DNA of 64,000 bases from Phytophthora colocasiae (GCA_018806915.1 JAGKQI010000100.1:1984001-2048000), one strand, 5' to 3'. Shown: positions 48,675 to 58,298, counted from the stretch's first letter. Numbers and translations: made by a program. Notes: generated by a model not told the origin, from the sequence alone.

Positions 48675-49575
48675 GCGGCTCCAGGTTGACTGCCCGAAGG
48701 CTGTCGCGTGCTGGGAAGAGGCACGGCGGCAGCCTCGTAAATAGTCCGCGGCTTCTTGGCCGCTGAACGGGTTGGAACACAGATGTATGTGTTCCATACC
48801 CGCGCTCATTGTGAGCGCTGGACTGAGACTCAGTTCTCAGTCGCTCCATCTTATGATGGAGCTGCCGTTTGCCTACGAGGTGGGCAAACTGGACACGAAG
48901 GTCCCGGAGGCGGAGGATGTCCTCCAGGTGATCTTCGTCACGGAGTTTGTGGTACTCCTGGGTTGACTTGACTGTCAACCGGACCCATTGCCAAAAGAGG
49001 TCCTCAGCGTCGACCCACGACGCAGTGTTCTCTGGGAGAACCCATGGGTAACCCCATGTGGGCTTGAGACCACCCTTAGTCTCAGGCTTCTTGCGAAGCG
49101 AGGTGAATTCCTTGAGAGGAATTCGGTGCTGTGCTAGAAGCACGCACCTGGCAACAGAGAGGTTGCCTTGAAAGAGAGGTTCTTTCTGAACCAAGGCCCG
49201 CTCATAGGCGCCTTTGGAGGTATGGCCCCCTATGAGAGGACGTGGGTCCTGGAGCTGCTCGAGATACGCAGCAGCTCCCGAGCCTTGATCGGGCGGGTAG
49301 TATCCCCGCTGGTGGGCAGAGTCCTCATCGTGTTGATGAGACTCACGTGCGACCGTTGGTGCGGTGCGCATTGGCTGTTGAGCAGCCTGAAAGAGCTCTT
49401 GCTGCTCATCAAGATCGTTAGTGATCTCTTGGGGCTCGCGGATGAGCCCCTCCTCCTCATCGGCGTCATCGTCGACGTCGTCGGGGCCGAAGATCTCTTC
49501 GAGCTCCCTTCTCCTTGTCATGTCTTGACAAGGAGACTGTGAAGCATGACGCTTCTTGGAGTTGGTGCTGGGCAC
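48040..49575 (-). CDS. Gypsy-3 antisense ORF, main part
   Basis: A 511-residue minus-strand frame between pol and the 3' LTR, overlapping the chromodomain end of pol by about 630 bases. It begins with an acidic segment (GPDDVDDDADEEEG). A conserved-looking globular part follows (YLEQLQDPRPLIGGHTSKGA, GNLSVARCVLLAQHRIPLKE, WGYPWVLPENTASWVDAEDL). The C-terminal half has coiled-coil stretches (QQQEEIRLLRARVLALEGAL, LDSLRQEVYDLQATM). Gypsy-1 and Gypsy-2 have ORFs of similar style in the same place. No family recognised. The 188-residue frame at 49518-50084 is probably its N-terminus, shifted by one base. Confidence 0.6.
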   Translation of the reverse strand: MPSTNSKKRHASQSPCQDMTRRRELEEIFGPDDVDDDADEEEGLIREPQEITNDLDEQQELFQAAQQPMRTAPTVARESHQHDEDSAHQRGYYPPDQGSGAAAYLEQLQDPRPLIGGHTSKGAYERALVQKEPLFQGNLSVARCVLLAQHRIPLKEFTSLRKKPETKGGLKPTWGYPWVLPENTASWVDAEDLFWQWVRLTVKSTQEYHKLRDEDHLEDILRLRDLRVQFAHLVGKRQLHHKMERLRTESQSSAHNERGYGTHTSVFQPVQRPRSRGLFTRLPPCLFPARDSLRAVNLEPLNRLPGTSATQGTRATSLGAGASHRDAAPGEPAPHGSGVLRSGQAKPEEASLDCSFEPSPTLGTQRPSTGPLDQLVAQQQEEIRLLRARVLALEGALGLEHGGQAAPAADLPGVLRQLEDLRLAMQDLHGRVDRSASSRALDSLRQEVYDLQATMSRRESQPYAYSQSSFDSRLRPTPLAPRCIHTARTFRRGTASPLESPNSLLRGALGA

Positions 49576-50084
49576 CTTCTCCTCTGCCAGAATGGCCAGG
49601 CGCGTTCGCGCCCTTCAGCAAGTGTCAGATGTCTGACAGGTGGTGGCGTAGTGTCGCCACCACGGCCGCTGGTGTTGTCGGGAGACTTGGACGCGGTGTC
49701 CTTGTCTCCATGGTGCTCCTCCGTGGTTGGAGCACCCGCCGCAGGCTTGCCCTCGGCGTCGCCGTTGTCGCTCTCGTCGCCCGAGTAGCTGACAAGAGTC
49801 GCTTCCTGTTCGGAAGGACTCCAGGAACCGGGACTATGGTCCCTATACTCGAACCGAGGATTCGGTCGAGTATCAGGCGGTAGGGACGGAGACCTACTGC
49901 GCCTTTGGCTAGGGCTAGCCGTCGCAGCAGTGCTGCTGGGCGAGCTAAGAGCCCTGGAGGCCACATCGGTGGCCTCATGAAGTGCCGAAGCCTTGCCGCG
50001 AGGCTTGGCTGGCTTGGAAGTTGGCTTTGCAGCCTTCTTCCGTGAAGACGCTTGCGCGTCTGGGTTTGCACCCTTTGCAGACAT
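49518..50084 (-). CDS. Gypsy-3 antisense ORF, N-terminal part
   Basis: 188 residues starting with ATG 50084 (MSAKGANPDAQASSRKKAAK). Lys/Pro/Ala-rich then Ser/Pro-rich and acidic, so probably disordered and basic at the N-terminus. Near 49530-49575 its frame overlaps the start of the 511-residue frame, whose phase differs by one base. It begins about 180 bp inside the 3' LTR, so an antisense promoter could lie in or next to that LTR (inference). Confidence 0.5.
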   Translation of the reverse strand: MSAKGANPDAQASSRKKAAKPTSKPAKPRGKASALHEATDVASRALSSPSSTAATASPSQRRSRSPSLPPDTRPNPRFEYRDHSPGSWSPSEQEATLVSYSGDESDNGDAEGKPAAGAPTTEEHHGDKDTASKSPDNTSGRGGDTTPPPVRHLTLAEGRERAWPFWQRRRCPAPTPRSVMLHSLLVKT

Positions 50085-50266
50085 GTTGCTGGGCTTCCAA
50101 GGAAGCCTGGTACGCGTTGGCAGTGCGCCCTGTGCTCTGTGAGAGCAGAAGCCGCAGCGATAAGAGCTGGCGGCAGGTCGATCGATTTCGACATTGAAGA
50201 GAGAAATGTGAAAGGGATTTTCTCTCTTCTCTGATTGGACGAGAGTCGAATCTAAGTGGGGGAGGA

Positions 50267-50582
50267 TGTAACGGGGTTACATTGAAGAGTGACTTTAGTC
50301 ACTCTTCCGAAGTGGATACATTTGGTGTGTCACACATCATGGTGACACGTGGCAGGTGGCTCCGCAGCCACCTATCACCTTCTATATAGGTTACACTATA
50401 GATATCTTTTAGTTTGTATTGCAGGCCAAGCTAACAAGTATCTATAATATATTCAGTCTTAAATCTACCTAATCTTTAGTTAGTCTCCCCAAGTCTTTGG
50501 GGACCGAGTGAACTGCCGTTCACTAGGAGTTTGTATACTCCAAGCCTTCCTCTGTGTGAAGTGCTGTGTGACCCCCGTCACA
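50267..50582 (+). repeat. Gypsy-3 3' LTR
   Basis: 316 bp; I find no difference from the 5' LTR on reading both in full. Confidence 0.95.
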
Positions 50583-51579
50583 ACAAGCTCGGCTCATAGT
50601 TCTTCGCGAGCTTCTTGACAACTTCGCCGACCACGACGTCACGTTTGTGATCTGGTGCAGCTACTTCTGTCATCACAGGTTGCGCTTCTGCCTCGGCAGC
50701 CTTGCCTGAGCGCGCATACTTGGCCTCAGCCTTCTTGCCGCTCGATTTATCCTCGAGCTCTGGGCAGTCACTCTTGTAGTGGCCCATTTCACCACACTGA
50801 AAGCACTTCACGTCAGCTTTGGCTTTCCCTGCTTTCTTGCTGGAGTCTCCAGTGGGCTTCTTGTTTCGTGGCTTGCCGCCACCTCGATTCGACTGGTTGC
50901 CCTGCCTGTTACCAAAGGCGTTGTTGTCCCAGTCCTTGCTCCTTGCTTCTGCTGTCAGGATCATTTCTCGAACTTTGTCTGGGGTGTACTTGTTCATATT
51001 CGAGCTGAATAGAATTTTTCTCCGTAGTTCGTCGTAGCAGGTCTGCACCGGCAGGCTCCGCAACATTCGATCCACCATCTGCAAGTCATTCACTGGCGCA
51101 CCAAGATCCTCAAGCTGGTCCTTGATGTCGAAGAGCTTGTACAGGTGCCCACGAACGTCATCTTTGCCGCGCAGATTTGTTCTGTGTAGCTCGCCCTGCA
51201 AGCGATACACCTTCTGTGCTGTGACTGCTGGAGTGGTTTTGCCTTCGTAGATGGAGCACAGCTCCTCCCACATCTCCGTACCGGTCTTCTTTGACATCAC
51301 TTGCTTGGCAAGCCTCTTTGTAAGCGAGCCTTGGATCAAAATCTTCACCTTGGCCTGCTTCTTCTTGTATTCCTTCTTATCTTCTTCGGTCGAGCCTTCC
51401 TTCTCGGTGCCGAGGGCAATTTCGTCGAGCAAACCCTCCTCGAAAGCGTTTAGCATAGCGCGCTTGTAGAAGGTCCAGTCCTCACCATCCCACCGGACAG
51501 GAGTTCCTGACGAACCAATCTTGAAGCCCTTGTGCTTACTGCTGCGCTTTCTACCATCCGAGTCGGACGACGATGACAT
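50583..51579 (-). CDS. Copia gag
   Basis: From ATG 51579 (MSSSSDSDGRKRSSKHKGFK) about 332 residues. DWTFYKRAMLNAFEEGLLDE and the UBN2-type core (LTKRLAKQVMSKKTGTEMWE) are typical of Copia Gag. A CCHC zinc knuckle reads CFQCGEMGHYKSDC. It is open to the Gypsy-3 insertion at 50582, where the sense continues into the protease at 42268. So gag, protease and integrase formed one frame before Gypsy-3 arrived. Confidence 0.88.
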
Positions 51580-51615
51580 ATTGCTTTCACTTTCACGGTT
51601 CTAGAGGTAGTGTAA

Positions 51616-51632
51616 GGTTGGGCTCATAACCC
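51616..51632 (-). promoter_or_regulatory. Copia primer-binding site, half-tRNA type
   Basis: Directly inside the 5' LTR the minus strand reads GGGTTATGAGCCC. This is complementary to the anticodon stem-loop of initiator tRNA-Met (GGGCTCATAACCC), the internal priming known from Drosophila copia. Confidence 0.7.
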
Positions 51633-51812
51633 TAACAGAATGTGTACACTAGATCTTCACACGCAAAGATATACAACTTGTTAATAAGAAGGGAAATCTT
51701 GGACTGAGGCTTCCTGCCCTGCGACTCTTGAGCGGAGGATCTTTTTTACCTACGGTAGATCTTTTAACTGCTGCGATTGCTCAGTCTTTCAACACGGATG
51801 CCGTTTCCAACA
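51633..51812 (-). repeat. Copia 5' LTR
   Basis: 180 bp; differs from the 3' LTR by one extra T in a T run and one substitution. Confidence 0.92.
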
Positions 51813-53411
51813 GCTATCCTGCTGATGGTGAGGGAGCCGACGATGAGGACGATGGACAAAGGTGTATTCGAGTGTGCGATATCTGTAGGGCTAACGAGAC
51901 AAAAGAGAACTATGTACTCGAGGTGGAGGACACTGTATTGTGGCTCCACTCCTATCGATACGAGTCTCCGCAGTGGTCGTTCAAGTGCCTTTGCCTCACT
52001 GGACTGTCTTACAATGAAATATCGCAATACCCACTCAGAAATCCAAGGAATGGCTCGAGGAGCGTTTCTGGAGGAGTTTACGACTGTAGAACTTGATTAT
52101 GACCACGAATATTGATTGCCATCCTGGAATTCTGGGATTAGCCCAGCTTCATCGAGCAGAACACTGGAAACTGATGCAAACTTGCATTCTATCATCGGTT
52201 TCCAGTGTTCGTATGTCTCCCAACGCCCAGTTCGTTCTTGGCTTAATCTATGTGCTGCTTATCACGCTTTCACCTACCGAGGCCTGGTCGTTCTCGTCCA
52301 TTTTCGGGGGCGATGGCGACTCAGAATCAAATTCAAAGAACGACAAGTCCGCTGGAAACAACGTCGTAATGCAACAGCCTCTACTGAAAGCCACAGATTG
52401 GTTCCTTATGGAGGAGGAGATCACTGCATCCAGAGGTGGATCTCCTCGCAGTGACTTGGCCACGTATAACGTCGGCAACGCCGTGACGACGTTCACCGTG
52501 ACGAAGGAGTTCTTTGACTTCGTGTACGATGATCTCACAACGACCAAGGAAGACGACCGCGTCCTGTTGGCTGCTTGGAACACGGATCTCGTCCCTTTCA
52601 AACCTGACGTGGATCCGACTGGCGCCAAGTCCAACTTCGATATTGTCTTTGGCAACGTCGTGAAGCGCGGGGGGGACGTCAAGATCCTGGGTTGGGCGAA
52701 CAAGTTCCTGTTCTTTCAGGACGTCAAGGTGCGGAACAAGATCAACAAACTGCCAAAGTCTGGTATCAATGACGGCAACGCGCTCTTCATTTTCGACGAC
52801 CGCCTCCCTTACGGTTTGTCCTCTCAGCACCAGAAGACGCTCGTGATTGCTGCTGGCAACTCGACCGACAAAGACGACCAACCTGTCGCGTACGTGGGGG
52901 GCATCGACCTCTCCAACGACCGCTGGGATACTATTCACCACAACGTCTCGGCGGTCCGCAAAGCGTCTGGAGTTCAATTCCGCCAAAGCGGGTGGGTCGA
53001 TAGCAGTGTCCGAATCCACGGACCAGCAGCGAAGGATGTGGCCAACAACTTCCTTGCTCGATGGAATTCTCCATATCTGCCAACTCAAGGACTCGGAGAC
53101 GACTTGGTCGATTTTGAGAACCCGCAGTACTCGTACTTACCGCCGCTTGACTACGTGAGCAGTAACACGACGTCCAAACTCGGCAACCAGAACGTGCAGA
53201 TCGTGCGGACGTTTAGCTGCAAGTACAAGCACTGGGAGTTCGCTCCGAACGGCGAGAACTCACTCTTCTATGCGCGTATCAAAGCCATCAAGAACGCCAA
53301 GAACTTCATCTACATCGAAGATCAGTACTTCATCCTAGTGCCGGAGCTGTAGGACGCACTGCTGGAGGTCCTCCCGGGGCTACAACGTCTCATTGTTGTT
53401 GTCCAGCCACC

Positions 53412-53816
53412 TGTGGTGTTTTCCGGAGGTTGAAGCAACACCAAACACAAAGCAAGGCAGGTGGCGAACCTGCAGGAAACTTGTAGCCAAGTGTATTGAT
53501 GCAGCTTGTGCAGTAGCTAGCACTTTGTAAAGTGAGAGGATAGAATAGTCGTCACCACCCTTCCGTCTCAATGAAAGTATACAGTCCTTATGCTGATGAC
53601 AGCATCAGGGATAACATGCAAGACAGCCAGAGATTCCACTTGGATCACTGGCGGCCTGTCCTACAAGATCCGTGAATGTTTGGAGATTGCTGACTTGGAT
53701 GCACCAGAGTCAGACATCTCTCCGTCTGTGATCAACCCGGATGTACCAGGTAGTTCACTGTCTGTTCGCAAACTTGAAGGCGGCGGAATCAGGCTTGATG
53801 CCTACGATTCACCACA
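53412..53816 (-). repeat. Gypsy-4 3' LTR
   Basis: 405 bp. It contains short open frames on both strands (for example plus-strand MLMTASGITCKTARD...), which recur in the other LTR simply because the sequence does. Confidence 0.95.
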
Positions 53817-53940
53817 CAGCCCCCAAAGCTTGATTCCGCAGCTGGACTTCGACCACCCCGTTCATAACCCTGGCAGTCAGATCTATGTCTGGCCCTGGCT
53901 GATCTCGGTGCAGCTCTTCGCCCCAGCTTTGGGTATTGGT

Positions 53941-54828
53941 TCACTTCTTGCCGGTGATGGTCACCAGTCTGTCGGCTCCAGCAGTCCGTGAACGAGTCCG
54001 TCGGCTCACACTTCCCTCGTCAGCTTGTACCTCTACGAGACGCGAAGTGCTTGCGTCGGGTTGGTCGTTGTTAGGCCCAAGTTCAACTCCTGAAGTCTGC
54101 GGCGCAGCTACAGCGGGAAGACTTCTATCGGGCACTTTTGCATTCGTTGTTCGCGATCGTCGACGTCTGGGCTTCCGGCGGTTCTTGTCCGTCGTCTTTA
54201 TCGTCTCCGCCACAGCGATCTGTCCTTGCGAGGTAGCTCCAGTCGTGGTAGCGCACTGCCAGTGTGCCTTGAGCTCTTGATCAGCAGCTGCCACGTACTG
54301 GTCCACTAGGATGGGAACGTCCTTTGCTAAGCTGGCCAGTGGTTCGTACGAGTCCTCAATGTCCTCAAGTCCTTTCCACTGAACCAGGACTTCAAAGTCA
54401 CGTATCGCTTCATTCCATCGGTGGCTTTTGAATTTCTCTATTGCCAGTACAATTCCTTGCGATGAGATGTGTTCCAAAAGTTCTTCAGTAACGTCCAAGC
54501 TAGAGTCTGCATAGAACTTGAGTCTAGAGGCATGTACGTCCAGCTCAGCGCCTGTGATGAGGTGTTTTACCCGGAATGAGTGTGCGTCAGCGCGTACAAC
54601 ACGATACGGCCCCACCCAAGTCACAAGCAGCTTGTTACTTCTCTTCTCGTCCACTCTCGAGCGTAACACGTAGTCACCCTCCGTAAAATTCACAAGGTTT
54701 TCTCCACGTTCTCGTTTTTTGTTTAGCATCCTCTGCTTCAGGCGTTGATCTTCCACCACCTTGTGCATGGAGCGAATGCTGCTGCGAAGGTCGTCGAGAA
54801 ATCCATCGATCTTATCACACGCCGGCAC
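53941..54828 (-). CDS. Gypsy-4 pol C-terminus with chromodomain
   Basis: 295 residues, out of phase with the main pol frame, overlapping it between 54738 and 54828, where a one-base change near FNKCPACDK is likely. GDYVLRSRVDEKRSNKLLVT is the integrase C-terminal GPY/F region and FEVLVQWKGLEDIEDSYEP is a chromodomain-like module. A basic tail with KNRRKPRRRRSRTT follows. Gypsy-5 has the same arrangement and a similar break. Confidence 0.8.
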   Translation of the reverse strand: MPACDKIDGFLDDLRSSIRSMHKVVEDQRLKQRMLNKKRERGENLVNFTEGDYVLRSRVDEKRSNKLLVTWVGPYRVVRADAHSFRVKHLITGAELDVHASRLKFYADSSLDVTEELLEHISSQGIVLAIEKFKSHRWNEAIRDFEVLVQWKGLEDIEDSYEPLASLAKDVPILVDQYVAAADQELKAHWQCATTTGATSQGQIAVAETIKTTDKNRRKPRRRRSRTTNAKVPDRSLPAVAAPQTSGVELGPNNDQPDASTSRLVEVQADEGSVSRRTRSRTAGADRLVTITGKK

Positions 54829-57800
54829 TTGTTGAACTCCCCAGTGCTAGGCAGGTAAAATTCTCTGAGAGGCGTCGGGCACGGTAATCCAGTAAACAGC
54901 TCCACGGGTGCTCTGTTGCCCAACGATGGCACTGCTGTGTGATTGAGGCTTGACTGTACCATTGGTACCAAGTAAACCCAGTCGTGGTGAGCAATCTTGT
55001 ACTCCAAGATCATGGTCCGAATCACCTGGAGGATGTCTCTGTTCACCCGCTCCACGGACCCGTTGATCCAGGGACAGTATGCAGGCGTGAACTCCTGCTG
55101 CATTCGCAGTCGTCGAGAAAGCTCACCCACCACTTCGTTTTTAAAATGCGAGCCTTGGTCTGAGATCCAGTTAGGTGGTAACCCGAACCGAGAATGCCAG
55201 TCGAGGAAAGCTTCCACAGTCACTGAGCTATCGGCTGTGTCTGCAACCACCAATTCACAGAAATGGGATGCGTGGTCCTTCAGCACTAGGATGTACTTAG
55301 ATTCTCCGAAGCCATCACCCATTGAAAGGAAATCGAAATGTAGCAAACCATTGCGTTCACTGCATTCAAACGTTTCACCCCAAGGCCTGGGGATGATATT
55401 CCCCCCTTTTGAATGTAGACACAGTCGACACTGGCGGACAAACGTGGTCGCCAAAGAGCGCAGGTTCTCCAACGTAAACAATCGACGTATGTGTTCCACC
55501 ATAGCAGCGATTCCACGGTGCCCTTGTGCACCACAGTGTGCAATGATGAACAATCGCAGGATAAGGTCCTTAGCCTCCACAGGAATCCAAACCCGGTTGT
55601 TGACCGCGAGAGCACCAGTTTCAGTACGCTCGGCTCCTTGTGGTGGATCATAACTGGACTGTATCAACTCAATCTCTGCAAACGTTGGCCACACGAAATT
55701 TGAGTCATCCAAGGGGCGAAGCATTGAGATTCTCTGCTCCCCCACTTCAGGCTGTTGCTCCTGTTGAGCTACTAGCGGAGTAGAACGAATCCTCTTGATC
55801 GTAGCAGCGGTAGTAGTGCGGTTACCAGCCCACCTGCTGATCATATCGGCCCAAACGTTCTGAGGTCCAGCGATATGTTCAATCACATAGTTGTAGTTTA
55901 TCAGTTTTAAAGCCCACCGCAATAATTTCCCTTTCACATGCTTCTTCACATGCTCGTCCGGCGCGAAAACATGAATCAAATTGCGATGGTCGCAAAACAA
56001 CCGAAATCCCTGAGGTCTCAGCAGCAAATAGTCTAGTTTGTCACAAGCGAGAGCGATAGGGAACGCCTCTTTCTCGATCACCGTCCAGTTAAGTTGACTC
56101 CCCGTGAAACTCCCACTCAAACATTCCACAAGCAGGTGCTGCTGGTCCTGAACAGGAACCTGCGGGTTGTAGTCCTTGACTTGCGTCACAATCAGCGCCC
56201 AACCAACATCCGATGCGTCTGTCAGCAAGCACGTAGTCACAGAGTCATCAGGGAAAGCAAGTGTAGCAGCCGACGCTAGCATATCCTTCACGTTATCAAA
56301 CGTCGCCTTCTCGTCAGCGCTCAGTACAATCGAAATTCCAGCTGCTACCCTCTTAGTCCGACGAGTCTTTGCCAGAGCTTCGTCCAATTTGCGGTGAAGA
56401 GGAGCAACTTGGCGAGCGTAATCGATGAGACTCTCGCGCATCCAATTTATGGCACAAAGAAACTGTTGTAGCTCCCCTGCCGAACTTGGGTACGGCATTG
56501 CACGGAGTGTTTCAATCCGAGTAGGGTCGTGACGTACACCGTTGGCATCGATGATCTTGCCACACCACTTCACCTCCTGCTGGTACAGGCTGGACTTTTT
56601 CACGCTGAGCTTCAGGCCGAATTCATCCAGCAGTGAAAACAGCTCCTTCAGCTTGTCCAAGTAGGTGTCAATGTCGTCCGCATACAGTAGCAGGTCATCT
56701 ATCCACACGAGTAAGTGCTTGTACAGCAATGTAGCAAAACACTTCTCCATGGTCTTCTGGAAGTAGATCGCAGCATCACCACAACCTTGAGGAACACGTC
56801 GCGGAGTATAGATCTTCTCGTCTGTCATATACGAGAGCCACTCCTGACAGAACTCAGCAAGAGGTAGCTGCCAGAAGCCTTTAATGAAATCGAAAAGTCC
56901 AAAATGTTGTTTTCCACGTGCATTTTCCATTACCAACGAAAGTATCGGCATCACAGCAGCCATGATGTCCGTTCTCGAATTAAACTCACTATAGTCCGTC
57001 GTTTGACGCATGTCCATTAGCTCTTGAGACTTTTTGACGGGTAGTACGGGGCTTGCCCACCGGCTGGTAGGATTCTCGTAGATCCATCCTAGACCAACAA
57101 GCATAGTGTTAAATTCCCGTAAAAATTGTCGAACATGCGGAGAATATTTGCGGGGCTTACATTTGCAAGGCTGAACCCCTTCCTTCAAACGCACTTCGAG
57201 CGGCGGGACACGCGCAGGCGGATCGTCACGGAGCTCCAAGCGCCACACATCATACATGTGCACAATCACTCGTAACTTGTCCACCTTGACGGCAGGAAAC
57301 CCATGCTTCAGAGCTCTTTCAATCAGAACCTCAACAGCTGCACGAACTTCTTCATCACTGGCCACGTGGTTGGGATTTGAAGGGAGTTCGTCAGCTTCCA
57401 GTTCGAAAGGGTCTCCACTCGTCTCATCATCCGCGTGAGAGGCAAGTTGTTCCAATTGGCGATCCACATCGATACCCAAAGAACCTAACAAATCTCGTCC
57501 AATGATAAATTCGTCATCGTCCACATCCATAATGAGGCAAGGCACAGCTTCCGCTGGCTGCACCGGTCCAGCAGCCGTGTGGATCAAAACGTGAAGTAGC
57601 GCCTTCTTAGTAGCCACAACTGAGTAAGAACCATACGCTAAACTACGTACTGGAGTGTCCAAAGGGATTGCCTGTACCGACGGGTCAACTTCGCGTAATT
57701 GTTTCCACTGTGATCTGCTAATCACTGTGTGATCGGAGCCAGTGTCCGGACAGCACGGTAGATCCAGAATTCCATTAATCGTCACAGTACGAGACGTTGC

Positions 57801-58298
57801 GGGCATCAGCTTTTTTAATCTCTTCGTGCGAGATTTGCGGGCTTTATTTGCTTCACGAAGCTTCTGCCGCAGGACAATCTTCTCCGGATCGGTCGCTTTA
57901 TCGCAATCGCTGAGCCAGTGCATTTCCTGGCACTTCGGGCATGGCGACGGCGGCTCCTTACGCGAAACAGGCTGTTTGTCGTTCTTCTTGTTGGTCTTCT
58001 TCTCGACCTTTCGCTCGGTCTTCTGTTGAGTAAAGGTTTTCTCCGAGTTAGAGTTAGCCGGCTTCTTTGATGAAACATCAGTCTTTCCAGCATCCTTAGC
58101 AGTTTTGGGCACCGCAGATTTGTCCTTTACAGTCATCCGCATCCGTTTATTCTGCTGGAAATGGCGTTCATGCTCCACAGCCTTCTCGTAGACCAGCGAA
58201 TACAATTCTTGAATGTTCTTGCCAGCCTCCTTATGGGTCCAACGGACAGCATTCTTCACTGTCTCCTTCAGAACAGGAGGGGCCAGACTTGAGATCAA
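54738..58298 (-). CDS. Gypsy-4 gag end, protease, RT, RNase H, integrase
   Basis: An 1186-residue frame. A CPKCQEMHWLSDC zinc-binding motif (about residue 115) ends gag. Protease has CCPDTGSDHTVIS. RT runs through SRWASPVLPVKKS, GLFDFIKGFWQLPLAEF, RRVPQGCGDAA and the catalytic VWIDDLLLYADD. RNase H: CLLTDASDVGWALIV, IEKEAFPIALACDKL, LFCDHRNLIHVF. Integrase: AHCGAQGHRGIAAM zinc finger and DDE in LHFDFLSMG, ISDQGSHFKNE, GSVERVNRD. The first codons overlap the gag frame at 58295-58298. It looks nearly intact apart from the two frame changes. Confidence 0.88.
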   Translation of the reverse strand: MISSLAPPVLKETVKNAVRWTHKEAGKNIQELYSLVYEKAVEHERHFQQNKRMRMTVKDKSAVPKTAKDAGKTDVSSKKPANSNSEKTFTQQKTERKVEKKTNKKNDKQPVSRKEPPSPCPKCQEMHWLSDCDKATDPEKIVLRQKLREANKARKSRTKRLKKLMPATSRTVTINGILDLPCCPDTGSDHTVISRSQWKQLREVDPSVQAIPLDTPVRSLAYGSYSVVATKKALLHVLIHTAAGPVQPAEAVPCLIMDVDDDEFIIGRDLLGSLGIDVDRQLEQLASHADDETSGDPFELEADELPSNPNHVASDEEVRAAVEVLIERALKHGFPAVKVDKLRVIVHMYDVWRLELRDDPPARVPPLEVRLKEGVQPCKCKPRKYSPHVRQFLREFNTMLVGLGWIYENPTSRWASPVLPVKKSQELMDMRQTTDYSEFNSRTDIMAAVMPILSLVMENARGKQHFGLFDFIKGFWQLPLAEFCQEWLSYMTDEKIYTPRRVPQGCGDAAIYFQKTMEKCFATLLYKHLLVWIDDLLLYADDIDTYLDKLKELFSLLDEFGLKLSVKKSSLYQQEVKWCGKIIDANGVRHDPTRIETLRAMPYPSSAGELQQFLCAINWMRESLIDYARQVAPLHRKLDEALAKTRRTKRVAAGISIVLSADEKATFDNVKDMLASAATLAFPDDSVTTCLLTDASDVGWALIVTQVKDYNPQVPVQDQQHLLVECLSGSFTGSQLNWTVIEKEAFPIALACDKLDYLLLRPQGFRLFCDHRNLIHVFAPDEHVKKHVKGKLLRWALKLINYNYVIEHIAGPQNVWADMISRWAGNRTTTAATIKRIRSTPLVAQQEQQPEVGEQRISMLRPLDDSNFVWPTFAEIELIQSSYDPPQGAERTETGALAVNNRVWIPVEAKDLILRLFIIAHCGAQGHRGIAAMVEHIRRLFTLENLRSLATTFVRQCRLCLHSKGGNIIPRPWGETFECSERNGLLHFDFLSMGDGFGESKYILVLKDHASHFCELVVADTADSSVTVEAFLDWHSRFGLPPNWISDQGSHFKNEVVGELSRRLRMQQEFTPAYCPWINGSVERVNRDILQVIRTMILEYKIAHHDWVYLVPMVQSSLNHTAVPSLGNRAPVELFTGLPCPTPLREFYLPSTGEFNKCRRVIRSMDFSTTFAAAFAPCTRWWKINA

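Larger units (their letters stand above)
42274..50582 (+). mobile_element. Gypsy-3: Ty3/Gypsy element nested in Copia
   Basis: 8309 bp with 316-bp LTRs (42274-42589, 50267-50582) that I read as identical, and TSD ACAAG (42269-42273 and 50583-50587). PBS TGGTAGCACT follows the 5' LTR; AGTGGGGGAGGA precedes the 3' LTR. Gag, protease, RT, RNase H, integrase and chromodomain are on the plus strand, but with at least five frameshifts. A long ORF is antisense behind pol. The whole element is packed with short perfect hairpins. It is related to Gypsy-2. Confidence 0.95.
40691..51812 (-). mobile_element. Short Copia retrotransposon lacking RT, host of nested Gypsy-3
   Basis: LTRs at 40691-40869 (179 bp) and 51633-51812 (180 bp) differ by one T in a T run and one G/A. 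TSD GCTAT at 40686-40690 and 51813-51817. Without Gypsy-3 and its TSD the element is about 2.8 kb. It encodes gag, protease and integrase on the minus strand, but reverse transcriptase and RNase H are missing. Integrase runs into a purine tract (GGAGGAGGGCG) that abuts the 3' LTR. It must depend on another element's RT (inference). Confidence 0.93.
39818..52017 (+). pseudogene. RluA-type pseudouridine synthase, copy J, split by a Copia element
   Basis: 5' part 39818-40690, 3' part 51813-52017. The 5' part keeps [14 protein letters not shown] and HRLDRLTSG. It lost 11 bp near 40487 (frame broken after CVIEA) and about 20 bp near 40662. The Copia insertion duplicated GCTAT. The 3' part reads [20 protein letters not shown] and WLHSYRYESPQWSF. 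sPLD copy K follows on the same strand. Confidence 0.9.

Noticed and set aside
53590..53991. Plus-strand frame MLMTASGITCKTARD... as a gene
   Set aside because: It lies in the Gypsy-4 LTR and recurs at 59118 only because the LTR does. No domain, and it runs into different sequence at each end.
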